Shown: positions 1 to 6,406 of the stretch, one piece after another
How positions within the stretch are numbered: the stretch's first letter is position 1
Layout: each line of letters begins with the position of its first letter
Assembly (NCBI GenBank): GCA_007123695.1
Contig: SLGN01000753.1
Coordinates: forward strand, 1 to 10,835
Source: Verrucomicrobiales bacterium
Lineage (GTDB): Bacteria; Verrucomicrobiota; Verrucomicrobiia; Verrucomicrobiales; DEV007
Length of the DNA: 10,835 nucleotides
Reading direction: 5' to 3'
Translations under genes and position numbers: made by a program
The notes under the pieces: model-generated
Seen by the model: only the letters and a program-made list of their open reading frames with translations
The model's database searches: none
What the model was told of the DNA's origin: nothing

Positions 1-30
1 CCGATTCCGATTCCGATTCCGATTCCGATT
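1..30. repeat. (CCGATT)5 hexanucleotide tandem repeat
   Basis: Five exact copies of CCGATT start at the first base and decay into ccgggttcggg. The array probably continues beyond the left edge. It lies 31 nt past the stop codon of the cysteine desulfurase gene, so it is outside any coding region seen here. Its complement, AATCGG, differs by one base from the AATCGA unit of the second hexamer array near 8525-8572, so the two may belong to one genome-wide repeat class. No function can be read from the sequence. Confidence 0.9.
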
Positions 31-61
31 CCGGGTTCGGGCGGGCCGCTTCCCACCTGCG

Positions 62-1213
62 TCACTCCATCTCCCCCTCAATCTCGGCGAGGGCGTCGGC
101 GAGGGCTTGCCATTCGTCGGCGCCGGTGTCTGCACCCGCGCTGACGCGCATGACCCGGCCCATTTCCTCGAAACCGAGACCCATCGCCGCCATCACCGCC
201 GAAGGATTGCCCCGGCCGGCGCTGCACGCGGATCCGGTCGATACGGAAAAGCCCCGGCGACCAAGGCGGGCGAGCCATTGCACGTTGCGTCCGCGCGGCA
301 GCACGAACATGGACGTGTTCCAAAGCCGCGCCCCCCCGTCGGCCAAGGGACGCATTCCCAACCCGTCGGCGATTCGCGCCTCGAAGGCGTCGCGCAGCTC
401 CGACTGCCGCGCCGCTGCCTCGGCCAGGCCGGCGTCGTCGAGCGAACGCAGCGCCGCCAGCATCGCGGCGACGCCGGGCAGGTTCTCGGTGCCGCCGCGG
501 CGTCCGTGTTCCTGCGGACCGCCGATCTGGCCGCGGAAGGACTCGCCACCCCGCTCCGGCAGCAAGAGAAATCCCACCCCGGTGCCGCCGCCGAATTTGT
601 GGGCGCTGCCGACGACGTAGCCGGCGTCGCCGAGGCCCGCGAGCGGGAGGCGACCGACCCACTGCACCGCATCGCAGAGAAAGGGCAGGCCCGCACTGCG
701 GCACAGCGCCGCAACCTCGGCCCATGGCTGCAGGGCGCCCGTTTCGTTGTTCGCCGCCATCACGGCGACGGCGCCGACCTCGCCGCGGTCGATCCATCGA
801 GCCAGCGTCTCCACATCGGCCGACCCGCTGGCCGGGTCGGTCGGGATGGGACGGATGCGCCCGCCGCCGAAGGAGGTAGCGGCGGCGGCGGCGACGCAGG
901 GGTGCTCGATTTCCGAGACGGCGATGCACCCATCGACCGATGCGGCGAGATGTCGCAGCACCGCGTTGTTCGCCTCGGTCGCGCCGGAGAGGAAGACGAC
1001 GCGCTCCGGATCCTCGACGTCGAAACAGTCCGCCAGCTCCTCGCGGAGCCCCTCCAGCGCCTGCCGTGCCAGAGCCGCGCCCGGGTAGAGTCCCGAGGCG
1101 TTGTGCCAATGCCGGTCCGAAGCCTCCAGCCACGCCTCCCTCGCCGGCGCCGACATCGGCGCGGTGGCGTTGTGGTCGAAGTATCCCCACACCTTGCTCG
1201 CGTCACGATTCAT
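62..1213 (-). CDS. Cysteine desulfurase (class V aminotransferase, IscS/NifS type)
   Basis: This 383-aa PLP enzyme is expected to take sulfur from L-cysteine, giving alanine and a protein persulfide for Fe-S cluster or thio-cofactor synthesis in the cytoplasm. Landmarks in order: the N-terminal YFDHNATAP; the SGATEANN loop; His104 in SEIEHP; Asp181 and Gln184 in DAVQ; the PLP lysine Lys206 in SAHKFGG; the RRGGTENLPG segment; and the catalytic Cys330 in STGSACSAG. Spacing and numbering are almost those of E. coli IscS (His104, Lys206, Cys328). Length is close to the family's usual 380-400 aa. I chose the ATG at 1211-1213 because homology begins right there; the open frame further upstream reads as low-complexity shadow sequence. 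The start is 4 nt past the cardiolipin synthase stop and has no clear Shine-Dalgarno, so translational coupling is likely. There are no iscU, sufE or nifU neighbours, so the sulfur acceptor cannot be named, and neither can the paralogue. Confidence 0.93.
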   Translation of the reverse strand: MNRDASKVWGYFDHNATAPMSAPAREAWLEASDRHWHNASGLYPGAALARQALEGLREELADCFDVEDPERVVFLSGATEANNAVLRHLAASVDGCIAVSEIEHPCVAAAAATSFGGGRIRPIPTDPASGSADVETLARWIDRGEVGAVAVMAANNETGALQPWAEVAALCRSAGLPFLCDAVQWVGRLPLAGLGDAGYVVGSAHKFGGGTGVGFLLLPERGGESFRGQIGGPQEHGRRGGTENLPGVAAMLAALRSLDDAGLAEAAARQSELRDAFEARIADGLGMRPLADGGARLWNTSMFVLPRGRNVQWLARLGRRGFSVSTGSACSAGRGNPSAVMAAMGLGFEEMGRVMRVSAGADTGADEWQALADALAEIEGEME

Positions 1214-1217
1214 GGGA

Positions 1218-2669
1218 TCACAGAATGGGACTGAAGAGCCGCGAAAAGCGCACCGCAAGCCGGAACCACCAGGGGCGGTCCGAATAGTCGTCGCCGCCGA
1301 CCTGGCGGCAGCGGGAGAAGTCGGCCTCGAGCATCGTCGCGACATCGGCCGCGAATGATTGGCAGAGGACCACGGCGGTGACCTCGAAATTCAGCCGCAT
1401 CGAGCGGTTGTCGAGATTCGCGGTGCCGACGCCCGAGAGAATGTCGTCGACGACGAAAACCTTTTGGTGGAGGAAGCCGCCATCGTATCGGTAGATCTTG
1501 ACCCCGGCGGCCTCGAGTTCGGAGAGGTAGGCGAAGGTCGCCAGCCAGGGGACCCATTTGTCGGGCCGACCGGGGATCATCACACGGACGTCGATCCCGC
1601 GCAGGGCCGCCATCTGCAGGGCCGAGCGAATCGACTCGTCGGTCACGAAATAGGGCGTCGCGATCCAGAGGCGGCGACGCGCCCGGGTGATCGCATTGAG
1701 GAACAGGATGGTGCCGTCTTCGATTTCCCCGACGGGTCCGGTCGGCAGCGGAAGCACCGTCGCCGGGCCTCCCTCGCCGGGGGGCGAGGCGACGTCCCAG
1801 TCCAGCTCGGGGATGCTCCGGGCAGCCCAGTAGTAGTCGCCCAGAAAGACGATCTGCAAGCCCAGGACCGCCGGTCCGGAAAGTTCGACATGGGTGTCGC
1901 GCCACGGTCCGTATTTTTTCGAGATCCCGAGATACTCGTCGCCGACATTGTGCCCGCCGACGAATCCGACCCTGCCATCGACGACGACGATCTTGCGGTG
2001 GTTGCGGAAATTGATCTGGAACCGGTTGCTCGGCCCCTGGGTCGAGTGGAAGGGATGGACCTCGACCCCCGCCTCGCGCAGGGAGCGGCGATAGCGGCGC
2101 GAGAGGCTGTAGCTGCCGATCTCGTCGTAGAGGAAATGCACGCGCACCCCCTCTCGGGCCTTCCGCTCCAGCAGTTCGCGGAAACGCCCTCCGAGCCCGT
2201 CGTCCCTGACGATGAAGAACTGCACGAGCACGTAGCGCTTCGCCTCGGCGACGGCCGCGAAGATCGCCTCGAAAGTTCTTTCGCCGTCGATGAGCAGCCC
2301 GACCTTGTTGCCGACCGAAAAGCGGCGCTCCGAGAGACGCTCGAGGACGCCGGCGTAGCGCAGCCCCTCCCCCTCGAGCCGGGCGAAATGCGGCCTCAGC
2401 CGTTCCATCACGCTTTGGAAGGCCGCTTCGTGCTGCTTTCTCGCCTCGAGGAGACGCTCCCGGTAGCCCCGGAAGCGATGCCGTCCCAGAATCCAGTAGA
2501 GCGGCACGGCAAGAAAGGGCAGGGCGAGAACGGCCATGGACCAGCCCCACGCCCCCGCCGCCGAGCGAGCCTTCATGACGATGTCGAAGATCGTCGCGAC
2601 GGCGAGCAGCTCGAGGGTGACGAGAAGCACGGTGCCGAGAACGGCGCGTTCGAGGAGGGCGTCAAACAT
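1218..2669 (-). CDS. cls: Cardiolipin synthase, phospholipase D family (ClsA type)
   Basis: This 483-aa protein matches the length and layout of bacterial ClsA. Cardiolipin synthases of this type join two phosphatidylglycerols into cardiolipin plus glycerol at the inner membrane. Two hydrophobic segments (about residues 8-30 and 42-61) anchor the N-terminus. The catalytic part carries two HxKx4D motifs: HRKIVVVD (His224, Lys226, Asp231), followed by the GFVGGHNVGDEY segment, and HQKVFVVD (His401, Lys403, Asp408), followed by GTANLDNRS. Both are intact, so the enzyme should be active. The ATG at 2667-2669 lies inside the last codons of the receiver gene (8-nt overlap, ATG before TGA), and the stop is 4 nt before the desulfurase start. 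No Shine-Dalgarno is visible. Another PLD-type phosphatidyltransferase is possible, but the twin N-terminal helices favour cardiolipin synthase. Confidence 0.93.
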   Translation of the reverse strand: MFDALLERAVLGTVLLVTLELLAVATIFDIVMKARSAAGAWGWSMAVLALPFLAVPLYWILGRHRFRGYRERLLEARKQHEAAFQSVMERLRPHFARLEGEGLRYAGVLERLSERRFSVGNKVGLLIDGERTFEAIFAAVAEAKRYVLVQFFIVRDDGLGGRFRELLERKAREGVRVHFLYDEIGSYSLSRRYRRSLREAGVEVHPFHSTQGPSNRFQINFRNHRKIVVVDGRVGFVGGHNVGDEYLGISKKYGPWRDTHVELSGPAVLGLQIVFLGDYYWAARSIPELDWDVASPPGEGGPATVLPLPTGPVGEIEDGTILFLNAITRARRRLWIATPYFVTDESIRSALQMAALRGIDVRVMIPGRPDKWVPWLATFAYLSELEAAGVKIYRYDGGFLHQKVFVVDDILSGVGTANLDNRSMRLNFEVTAVVLCQSFAADVATMLEADFSRCRQVGGDDYSDRPWWFRLAVRFSRLFSPIL

Positions 2670-3060
2670 CGTTCGGTCGGAAGCGGGCGATCTTCGAAAG
2701 GAGATTCTCGAAGGGGTAGATCGGCTTCTCCTGGAAGTCGTCGCAGCCCGCCGCCGCGATGCGTTCGCGGTGGTGGGCCATGGTGTGGGCGGTCAGTGCG
2801 ATCACCGGGATGTCGGCGGTCGCGGAATTCACCTTGAGCCGTCGCGTCGCCTCGAGGCCGGCGTTCGGCTCGGGCGGCGCGTCCGCTACCGGCGGCAGCT
2901 CCAGGTCCATCAGGATGATTTCGGGAAGCTCCGCCGCCGCCGTGCCCACCGCCGAATCGGCATCGGAGGCCACGACCACCTCGTGTCCGTGGTGCTGAAG
3001 CAGCCGGGTCAGGAGCCCGATGTTGTCCTCGTCGTCTTCGACCAATAAAATCCTTGCCAT
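2662..3060 (-). CDS. Stand-alone response-regulator receiver (CheY/DivK-like)
   Basis: This 132-aa protein is a single receiver domain with no output domain. Visible landmarks: the acidic pocket Glu8-Asp9 in LLVEDDEDN; phospho-acceptor Asp52 in ILMDLELP; the switch residue Thr90 in VIALTAHT; and Lys112 in QEKP. All are correctly placed for phosphorylation by a histidine kinase, which is not in the window. The loop after Asp52 is odd. Between LELP and GLEATRRLK there are 11 residues, rich in Pro and Ala, where most receivers have about three. Such orphan receivers usually act by protein contact with a kinase or other partner. The gene is first in the minus-strand operon and overlaps the cardiolipin synthase start by 8 nt. 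The ATG is fixed by MARILLVEDD, and its upstream caatttgtt has no Shine-Dalgarno. A link between signalling and cardiolipin synthesis is only implied by position. Confidence 0.93.
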   Translation of the reverse strand: MARILLVEDDEDNIGLLTRLLQHHGHEVVVASDADSAVGTAAAELPEIILMDLELPPVADAPPEPNAGLEATRRLKVNSATADIPVIALTAHTMAHHRERIAAAGCDDFQEKPIYPFENLLSKIARFRPNDV

Positions 3061-3081
3061 AACAAATTGATTTTCAGGGTG

Positions 3082-3091
3082 TTGATATCAA
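3082..3091. promoter_or_regulatory. Perfect palindrome TTGATATCAA, possible operator
   Basis: A 10-bp perfect inverted repeat lies 21 nt upstream of the receiver start, within the AT-rich part of the divergent region. Its position suits a repressor site or a core-promoter element of the leftward operon. A 10-bp AT-rich palindrome can occur by chance, and no regulator is known to bind it. Confidence 0.25.
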
Positions 3092-3169
3092 GACCTCTGA
3101 TCGCCGCGAAAAAAATCGAATTTTTCTCCAAAAAGTTCGAACGGATTCCATGGGAGGGCATCAAAGTAA

Positions 3170-3281
3170 ACAGTAACGGCTGCGCTGCCTAGGGTTTGCC
3201 TGAAAGCAACGCGGAAGTTGCCAACAAAAACAAGCGGTTCCTTGCAGGGTCCACCACGGTCGGTGGGCCCTGCATCTTTTT
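3170..3281 (+). ncRNA. Possible structured leader or small RNA ending in the 3244-3281 terminator
   Basis: The terminator at 3244-3281 reads rightward, but no plus-strand protein gene precedes it in the window. The sequence leading into it contains two small hairpins: GCAAC-GCGGAA-GTTGC (3206-3219 area) and CAAG-CGGTTC-CTTG (3231-3244 area). The second shares bases with the terminator stem, so the two structures compete. That fits either a short RNA that ends here or an attenuated 5' leader of the operon starting at 3488. I recognise no known riboswitch or RNA family (cobalamin, TPP, GEMM, SRP, 6S, tmRNA and RNase P signatures are absent). The 5' end is a guess. Confidence 0.35.
3244..3281 (+). 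terminator. Strong rho-independent terminator reading rightward
   Basis: A 12-bp stem pairs gcagggtccacc (3244-3255) with ggtgggccctgc (3262-3273), with a single G-U wobble and a 6-nt loop. It is followed by atc and five T (3277-3281). This is the best intrinsic terminator in the window. On the minus strand the nearest T run lies about 12 nt beyond the stem, so it would work poorly as a leftward terminator. Confidence 0.75.
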
Positions 3282-3284
3282 GGG

Positions 3285-3299
3285 CCGGAAGGTTTCCGG
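3285..3299 (+). other. Perfect short hairpin CCGGAA-GGT-TTCCGG
   Basis: A 6-bp perfect stem with a 3-nt loop begins 4 nt after the terminator T tract. It lacks a following T run, so it is not a second terminator. It could be part of a leader structure or a protein-binding palindrome. It may also simply be a chance GC-rich repeat. Confidence 0.35.
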
Positions 3300-3487
3300 A
3301 AACGCTCGCCGCAGCGGGAGGTTCTCCGCCGCTTCTGACCGCCCGACGCTTCGGCGACTTCGATCGGCGATCACAAGACTGCCGAATGAAGAAGGCTCGG
3401 AGACACTCCGCAAATCGGCTTTCGCCAAAAATGCCGCGAAAATTCACTTGCTCCGGTGCTGAAGCCTTGCTTCGATGGCCGCGAGGA

Positions 3488-3922
3488 ATGCTTCATCACG
3501 GACCAGACTCCACCCAGACCGCTTGGCGCTCTCTCTTTCGGAGCGCTCTCGGCTTCTTGTTGGCGTTTCACATCGGCGGCTTCGGCGCCCTCGTCGTGCA
3601 GACGGGGGCCTGGCTCCAGATGGCGAACGAGGCAGGCGGCGTGCATCGCCTCGTCTGGGCCATGACCGAGGCCCCCCGGTGCCGCGGCTGCGAGGCGGCC
3701 CATGCCCTGCTCGGCGACGACGGCGACGAGCCCGGCGTTCCCGCCCCGGCGGAGCGCTTCGAGTTCCTCCGCCAGGCCCTCGCGGCGGAGGAAATCCGCA
3801 CGCCCTTCCCCAAGGAGACGGCGCCGCTCGCGCAAGTCTCCCCGCTCGCCGAGGCCGCTCGCCTCGGCGCTTCGCGTTTTGAGCGTCCTCCGGTGCCGCC
3901 GCCGCGGCCCTTTGTCGCCTGA
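3488..3922 (+). CDS. Small membrane-anchored protein with a CxxC motif, first gene of the receptor operon
   Basis: This protein of about 144 aa belongs to no family I can name with certainty. One hydrophobic helix (about residues 14-36, around ALGFLLAFHIGGFGALVV) is followed by QTGAWLQM and then Cys65 and Cys68 in RCRGCEAAH, with His72 near. After that comes an Ala/Glu/Pro-rich tail ending PPPRPFVA. The topology suggests a signal anchor with the CxxC part in the periplasm. From memory, short Verrucomicrobial hypothetical proteins share a QTxAWxxM...CxxC layout, and DUF2946-like proteins near copper receptors look broadly similar; I cannot confirm either. It lies 213 nt before the TonB-dependent receptor on the same strand, so a shared role in metal or cofactor handling is an inference. 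The start is uncertain. The ATG at 3488 is directly preceded by GAGGA; ATGs at 3431 and 3386 are in frame but would add a basic stretch of low plausibility. Confidence 0.6.
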   Translation: MLHHGPDSTQTAWRSLFRSALGFLLAFHIGGFGALVVQTGAWLQMANEAGGVHRLVWAMTEAPRCRGCEAAHALLGDDGDEPGVPAPAERFEFLRQALAAEEIRTPFPKETAPLAQVSPLAEAARLGASRFERPPVPPPRPFVA

Positions 3923-4135
3923 TTCTTGCAGCGCGGCGCGACGCACCCCTTCGCGCGAAGCAGCGGACCGATCCCGGCCCTCCGCCTTCCCGGTATCGTC
4001 CGGCCCGCAGCGACCGTCCGCCACCGATTCCGGCGGGCCATCTTCCGCAGGTCCGGGAATGTCCCGACTGCATTCCGGCACTCCGGATCCATCCATTTTT
4101 CAGAACGATTTTTCCACTTTTCTCCAATTTTCTCG
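3923..4135 (+). other. 213-nt spacer before the TonB-receptor gene, with overlapping hairpins
   Basis: This spacer separates the small CxxC gene from the receptor gene. It stays open in the receptor frame, but its translation is Arg/Pro-rich and lies before a clear signal peptide, so I treat it as untranslated. It contains two mutually exclusive hairpins: CGGGA-ATG-TCCCG (4054-4066) and a longer stem pairing ccgggaatg with cattccgg (4053-4078, one bulged G). The last 40 nt before the ATG are pyrimidine- and T-rich with no Shine-Dalgarno. It could hold an internal promoter or control differential expression, but nothing is proven. Confidence 0.45.
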
Positions 4136-6373
4136 ATGAACCTTTCGATTCTTGCCAAGCTTTCTCGCTCCGCGCTGGCCTTCGCCCTCGCGACGCTCGC
4201 CCTGCCCGGCCTCCGCGCCCAAGAAGGCGAACCCGCCACCCTCGACGAGACGGTGGTCTCGCCCGCCCGCAGGTCCGCCCCGGCCCCGCGCTTCACTCCG
4301 CCGACTCCCGTCGCTCCTGCGCCCTCCGCCCCGGAGGAGCCCCCGCCCCTCGTCCTCTCCGACGAAACCTTCACCGTCCCCAGCCTCGAGCGGGTGCTCG
4401 AGGAGTTCGCGCTCACGCCGGGAGGCGTCTCCGTGATCGACGCCGAGACCTACAAGGAAGGTCGGTCCAACAACCTGAAGGACGCCCTCGACTACGCGCC
4501 CGGCGTCTACGTCCAGCCCCGCTTCGGCGCGGACGAGTCCCGCATCGCCATCCGCGGCTCGGGCATCCAGCGGACCTTCCACGGCCGCGGACTGATGCTG
4601 CTGCAAGACGGCGTGCCCCTCAACCTCGGCGACGGCGGCTTCGACATGCAGTCGGTCGAGCCTCTCGCCGCCCAATACGTCGAAGTCTTCCGCGGCGCCA
4701 ACGCCCTGCGCTACGGCTCGACGACGCTCGGCGGCGCGATCAACTTCGTCTCCCAGACCGGCTACACCGCCGCGCCGCTGCAAGCCCGCTTCGAGGTCGG
4801 CAGCTTCAACACCATCCGCGGCCAGGTCAGCGGGGCCGGCGTCGAGGGTCCGCTCGACTACTACGCGACCTTCACCCACGGCTCCATGGACGGCTTCCGC
4901 GAGCATTCGCGCCAGAGCAACCAGCGCTTCTTCGGCAACCTCGGCTGGCGGATCAACGACTCGGTGGAGAGCCGCTTCTACGTCACCTACGTCAACACCC
5001 GCTCCGAGCTGCCGGGCAGCCTTACCAAAGAGCAAATGCTTCTCGATCCCCGGGCCGCGGCGAGAAATCCCTTCGCCCCCATGTTCGACAACGTCCTCAG
5101 CGACTGGCGGCGCGACTTCGAACTCTTCCGCGTCGCCAACCGCACCACCGCGCGGATCGACGACGAATCCGAGATCAATCTCTCGACCTTCTTCTCCTAC
5201 AAGGATCTCGACCACCCCATCCTCTTCGTGATCGACCAGGTGACGAAGGACTTCGGCTTCGACCTCAACTACGTGAACCGGGCCGACTTCGCCGGGCGCG
5301 AGAACCGGCTCACCCTCGGCATCCTCTCGCAGTACGGCATCGCCGACGACAACCGCTTCGTCAACAACCTCGGCCAGCGCGGCCCGCGCTTTTCCAACAA
5401 CTTGCAGGAGTCCTTCAACATCTCGCTCTACGGAGAGGACGTTCACTACGTCGCCGACCGCCTCGCCGTCGTCTTCGGAGCCCAGGGAACCTATTCGCTG
5501 CGCGACAGCGACGACCGCTTTCCGCCCTTTCCGGGGCGCATCGACAGCAGCGACCGGCAGGAGTTCTGGGGCTTCGCGCCCAAGTTCGGACTGCTCCACG
5601 ACACCACCGACTGGATGCAGTCCTTCGTGAACGTCAGCCGCAGCTTCGAACCGCCGAGCTTCGGCGAGCTCGTCGCCCCGGCCATCGGCGGGGCCGGCCT
5701 CGTCGACCTCGACGCGCAGACCGGCACGACTCTCGAGTTCGGCACCCGCGGCGCCCACCCCAGCGGACGCTTCTCGTGGGACGCGGCCTACTACTACTCG
5801 TGGATCGACAACGAACTGCTCGCCCTCTCCGTCGCCCCCAACGTGATCCAGACAGTGAACGCCGACCGCACCACTCACCAAGGCGTCGAGCTCGGTTTCG
5901 AGCTGTCCCTGCTGGAGGGGATCTTCACGGGCGGACGGGGTGGAAAGTCGGTCCTCGACACCGACCGCATCGTCGTGCGCAACAACTACCTCTGGAGCGA
6001 TTTCCGCTTCAGCGGAGACCGCGAGTTCGGCGACAACCGCCTCGGCGGCATCCCCGAGCACTACCTGCGCCTCGAACTGCTCTACCGCCATCCCAGCGGC
6101 TTCTACATCGGCCCCAACCTCGAAGCCGCCTTCGGCGACTGGTTCGTCGATTCGGACAACACCCTCTCGGCCGACTCCTACGCCATCCTCGGGCTGCGCG
6201 CGGGCTTCCGCACTCCGCAGGGCCTTTCCTTCTACGTCGATGCCCGCAACCTCACCGACGAGATCTACGCCGCCACCACCGGCGTGGTCCACTCGATCAC
6301 GCCGTTCAACGCGAACCAGTTCTTCCCCGGAGACGGTCGCAGCGTCTTCGTGGGGGTGGAATACCAATTCTGA
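4136..6373 (+). CDS. TonB-dependent outer-membrane receptor (FecA-like group)
   Basis: This 745-aa protein imports a ligand across the outer membrane using TonB-ExbBD energy. It has a Sec signal peptide (cleavage expected after LRA, residue 28) and a TonB-box-like ETVVSP (38-43). A Pro-rich linker runs to about residue 75. The plug domain (about 90-208) contains RIAIRGSGIQ, LLQDGVPLNL and YGSTTLGGAINFVS. The 22-strand barrel follows, with the family-typical SRSFEPPSFGEL and ARNLTDEIYAA, and a C-terminal strand ending VEYQF, the aromatic end expected for BAM-dependent insertion. The protein has no cysteine. The ATG at 4136 is set by the signal peptide, and no Shine-Dalgarno precedes it. Its neighbours are a CxxC membrane protein upstream and a cysteine-bearing propeller 33 nt downstream. 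Iron complexes, copper or another cofactor are possible ligands; the sequence does not decide, and I see no Cys/Met metal site like that of the copper receptor OprC. Confidence 0.93.
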   Translation: MNLSILAKLSRSALAFALATLALPGLRAQEGEPATLDETVVSPARRSAPAPRFTPPTPVAPAPSAPEEPPPLVLSDETFTVPSLERVLEEFALTPGGVSVIDAETYKEGRSNNLKDALDYAPGVYVQPRFGADESRIAIRGSGIQRTFHGRGLMLLQDGVPLNLGDGGFDMQSVEPLAAQYVEVFRGANALRYGSTTLGGAINFVSQTGYTAAPLQARFEVGSFNTIRGQVSGAGVEGPLDYYATFTHGSMDGFREHSRQSNQRFFGNLGWRINDSVESRFYVTYVNTRSELPGSLTKEQMLLDPRAAARNPFAPMFDNVLSDWRRDFELFRVANRTTARIDDESEINLSTFFSYKDLDHPILFVIDQVTKDFGFDLNYVNRADFAGRENRLTLGILSQYGIADDNRFVNNLGQRGPRFSNNLQESFNISLYGEDVHYVADRLAVVFGAQGTYSLRDSDDRFPPFPGRIDSSDRQEFWGFAPKFGLLHDTTDWMQSFVNVSRSFEPPSFGELVAPAIGGAGLVDLDAQTGTTLEFGTRGAHPSGRFSWDAAYYYSWIDNELLALSVAPNVIQTVNADRTTHQGVELGFELSLLEGIFTGGRGGKSVLDTDRIVVRNNYLWSDFRFSGDREFGDNRLGGIPEHYLRLELLYRHPSGFYIGPNLEAAFGDWFVDSDNTLSADSYAILGLRAGFRTPQGLSFYVDARNLTDEIYAATTGVVHSITPFNANQFFPGDGRSVFVGVEYQF

Positions 6374-6406
6374 CCTCCGCACTCCCCCTGTCGCCCCGAA
6401 CCTCCC

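Larger units (their letters stand above)
3061..3487. other. Gene-free divergent region between the receiver operon and the CxxC/TonB-receptor operon
   Basis: I see no convincing protein gene in these 427 nt. They must hold the promoter of the leftward receiver-cls-desulfurase operon and probably that of the rightward receptor operon. The left 120 nt are AT-rich against a GC-rich background, with runs of A and T (3109-3126) forming a weak AAAAAT-CGA-ATTTTT hairpin. A strong rightward terminator sits at 3244-3281, and a perfect 6-bp hairpin follows at 3285-3299. From about 3300 on the sequence is GC-rich, and open frames on both strands translate into low-complexity peptides. No Fur, Zur or cobalamin-riboswitch signature was recognised. 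Confidence 0.75.

Noticed and set aside
1214..1345. Upstream extension of the cysteine desulfurase frame
   Set aside because: It would overlap the end of the cardiolipin synthase gene, and homology to IscS/NifS starts just at the ATG at 1213.
1359..2837. Long plus-strand open frame opposite the cardiolipin synthase gene
   Set aside because: It is rich in Asp, Glu, Arg and Pro, has no recognisable domain, and mirrors the codon pattern of the real HKD-motif gene on the other strand.
3196..3256. tRNA- or tmRNA-like end (ggttcc... followed by ccacca)
   Set aside because: No acceptor-stem partner, anticodon arm or T-loop consensus could be assembled; the ccacca falls within the terminator stem and loop.
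3088..3447. Minus-strand frame of about 119 codons in the divergent region
   Set aside because: It runs through the terminator hairpin and AT-rich promoter DNA, and shows no domain, helix or signal peptide.
3926..4135. N-terminal extension of the receptor frame by 70 codons
   Set aside because: A clean signal peptide begins at 4136, and the extension is Arg/Pro-rich; with it the signal peptide would be internal.
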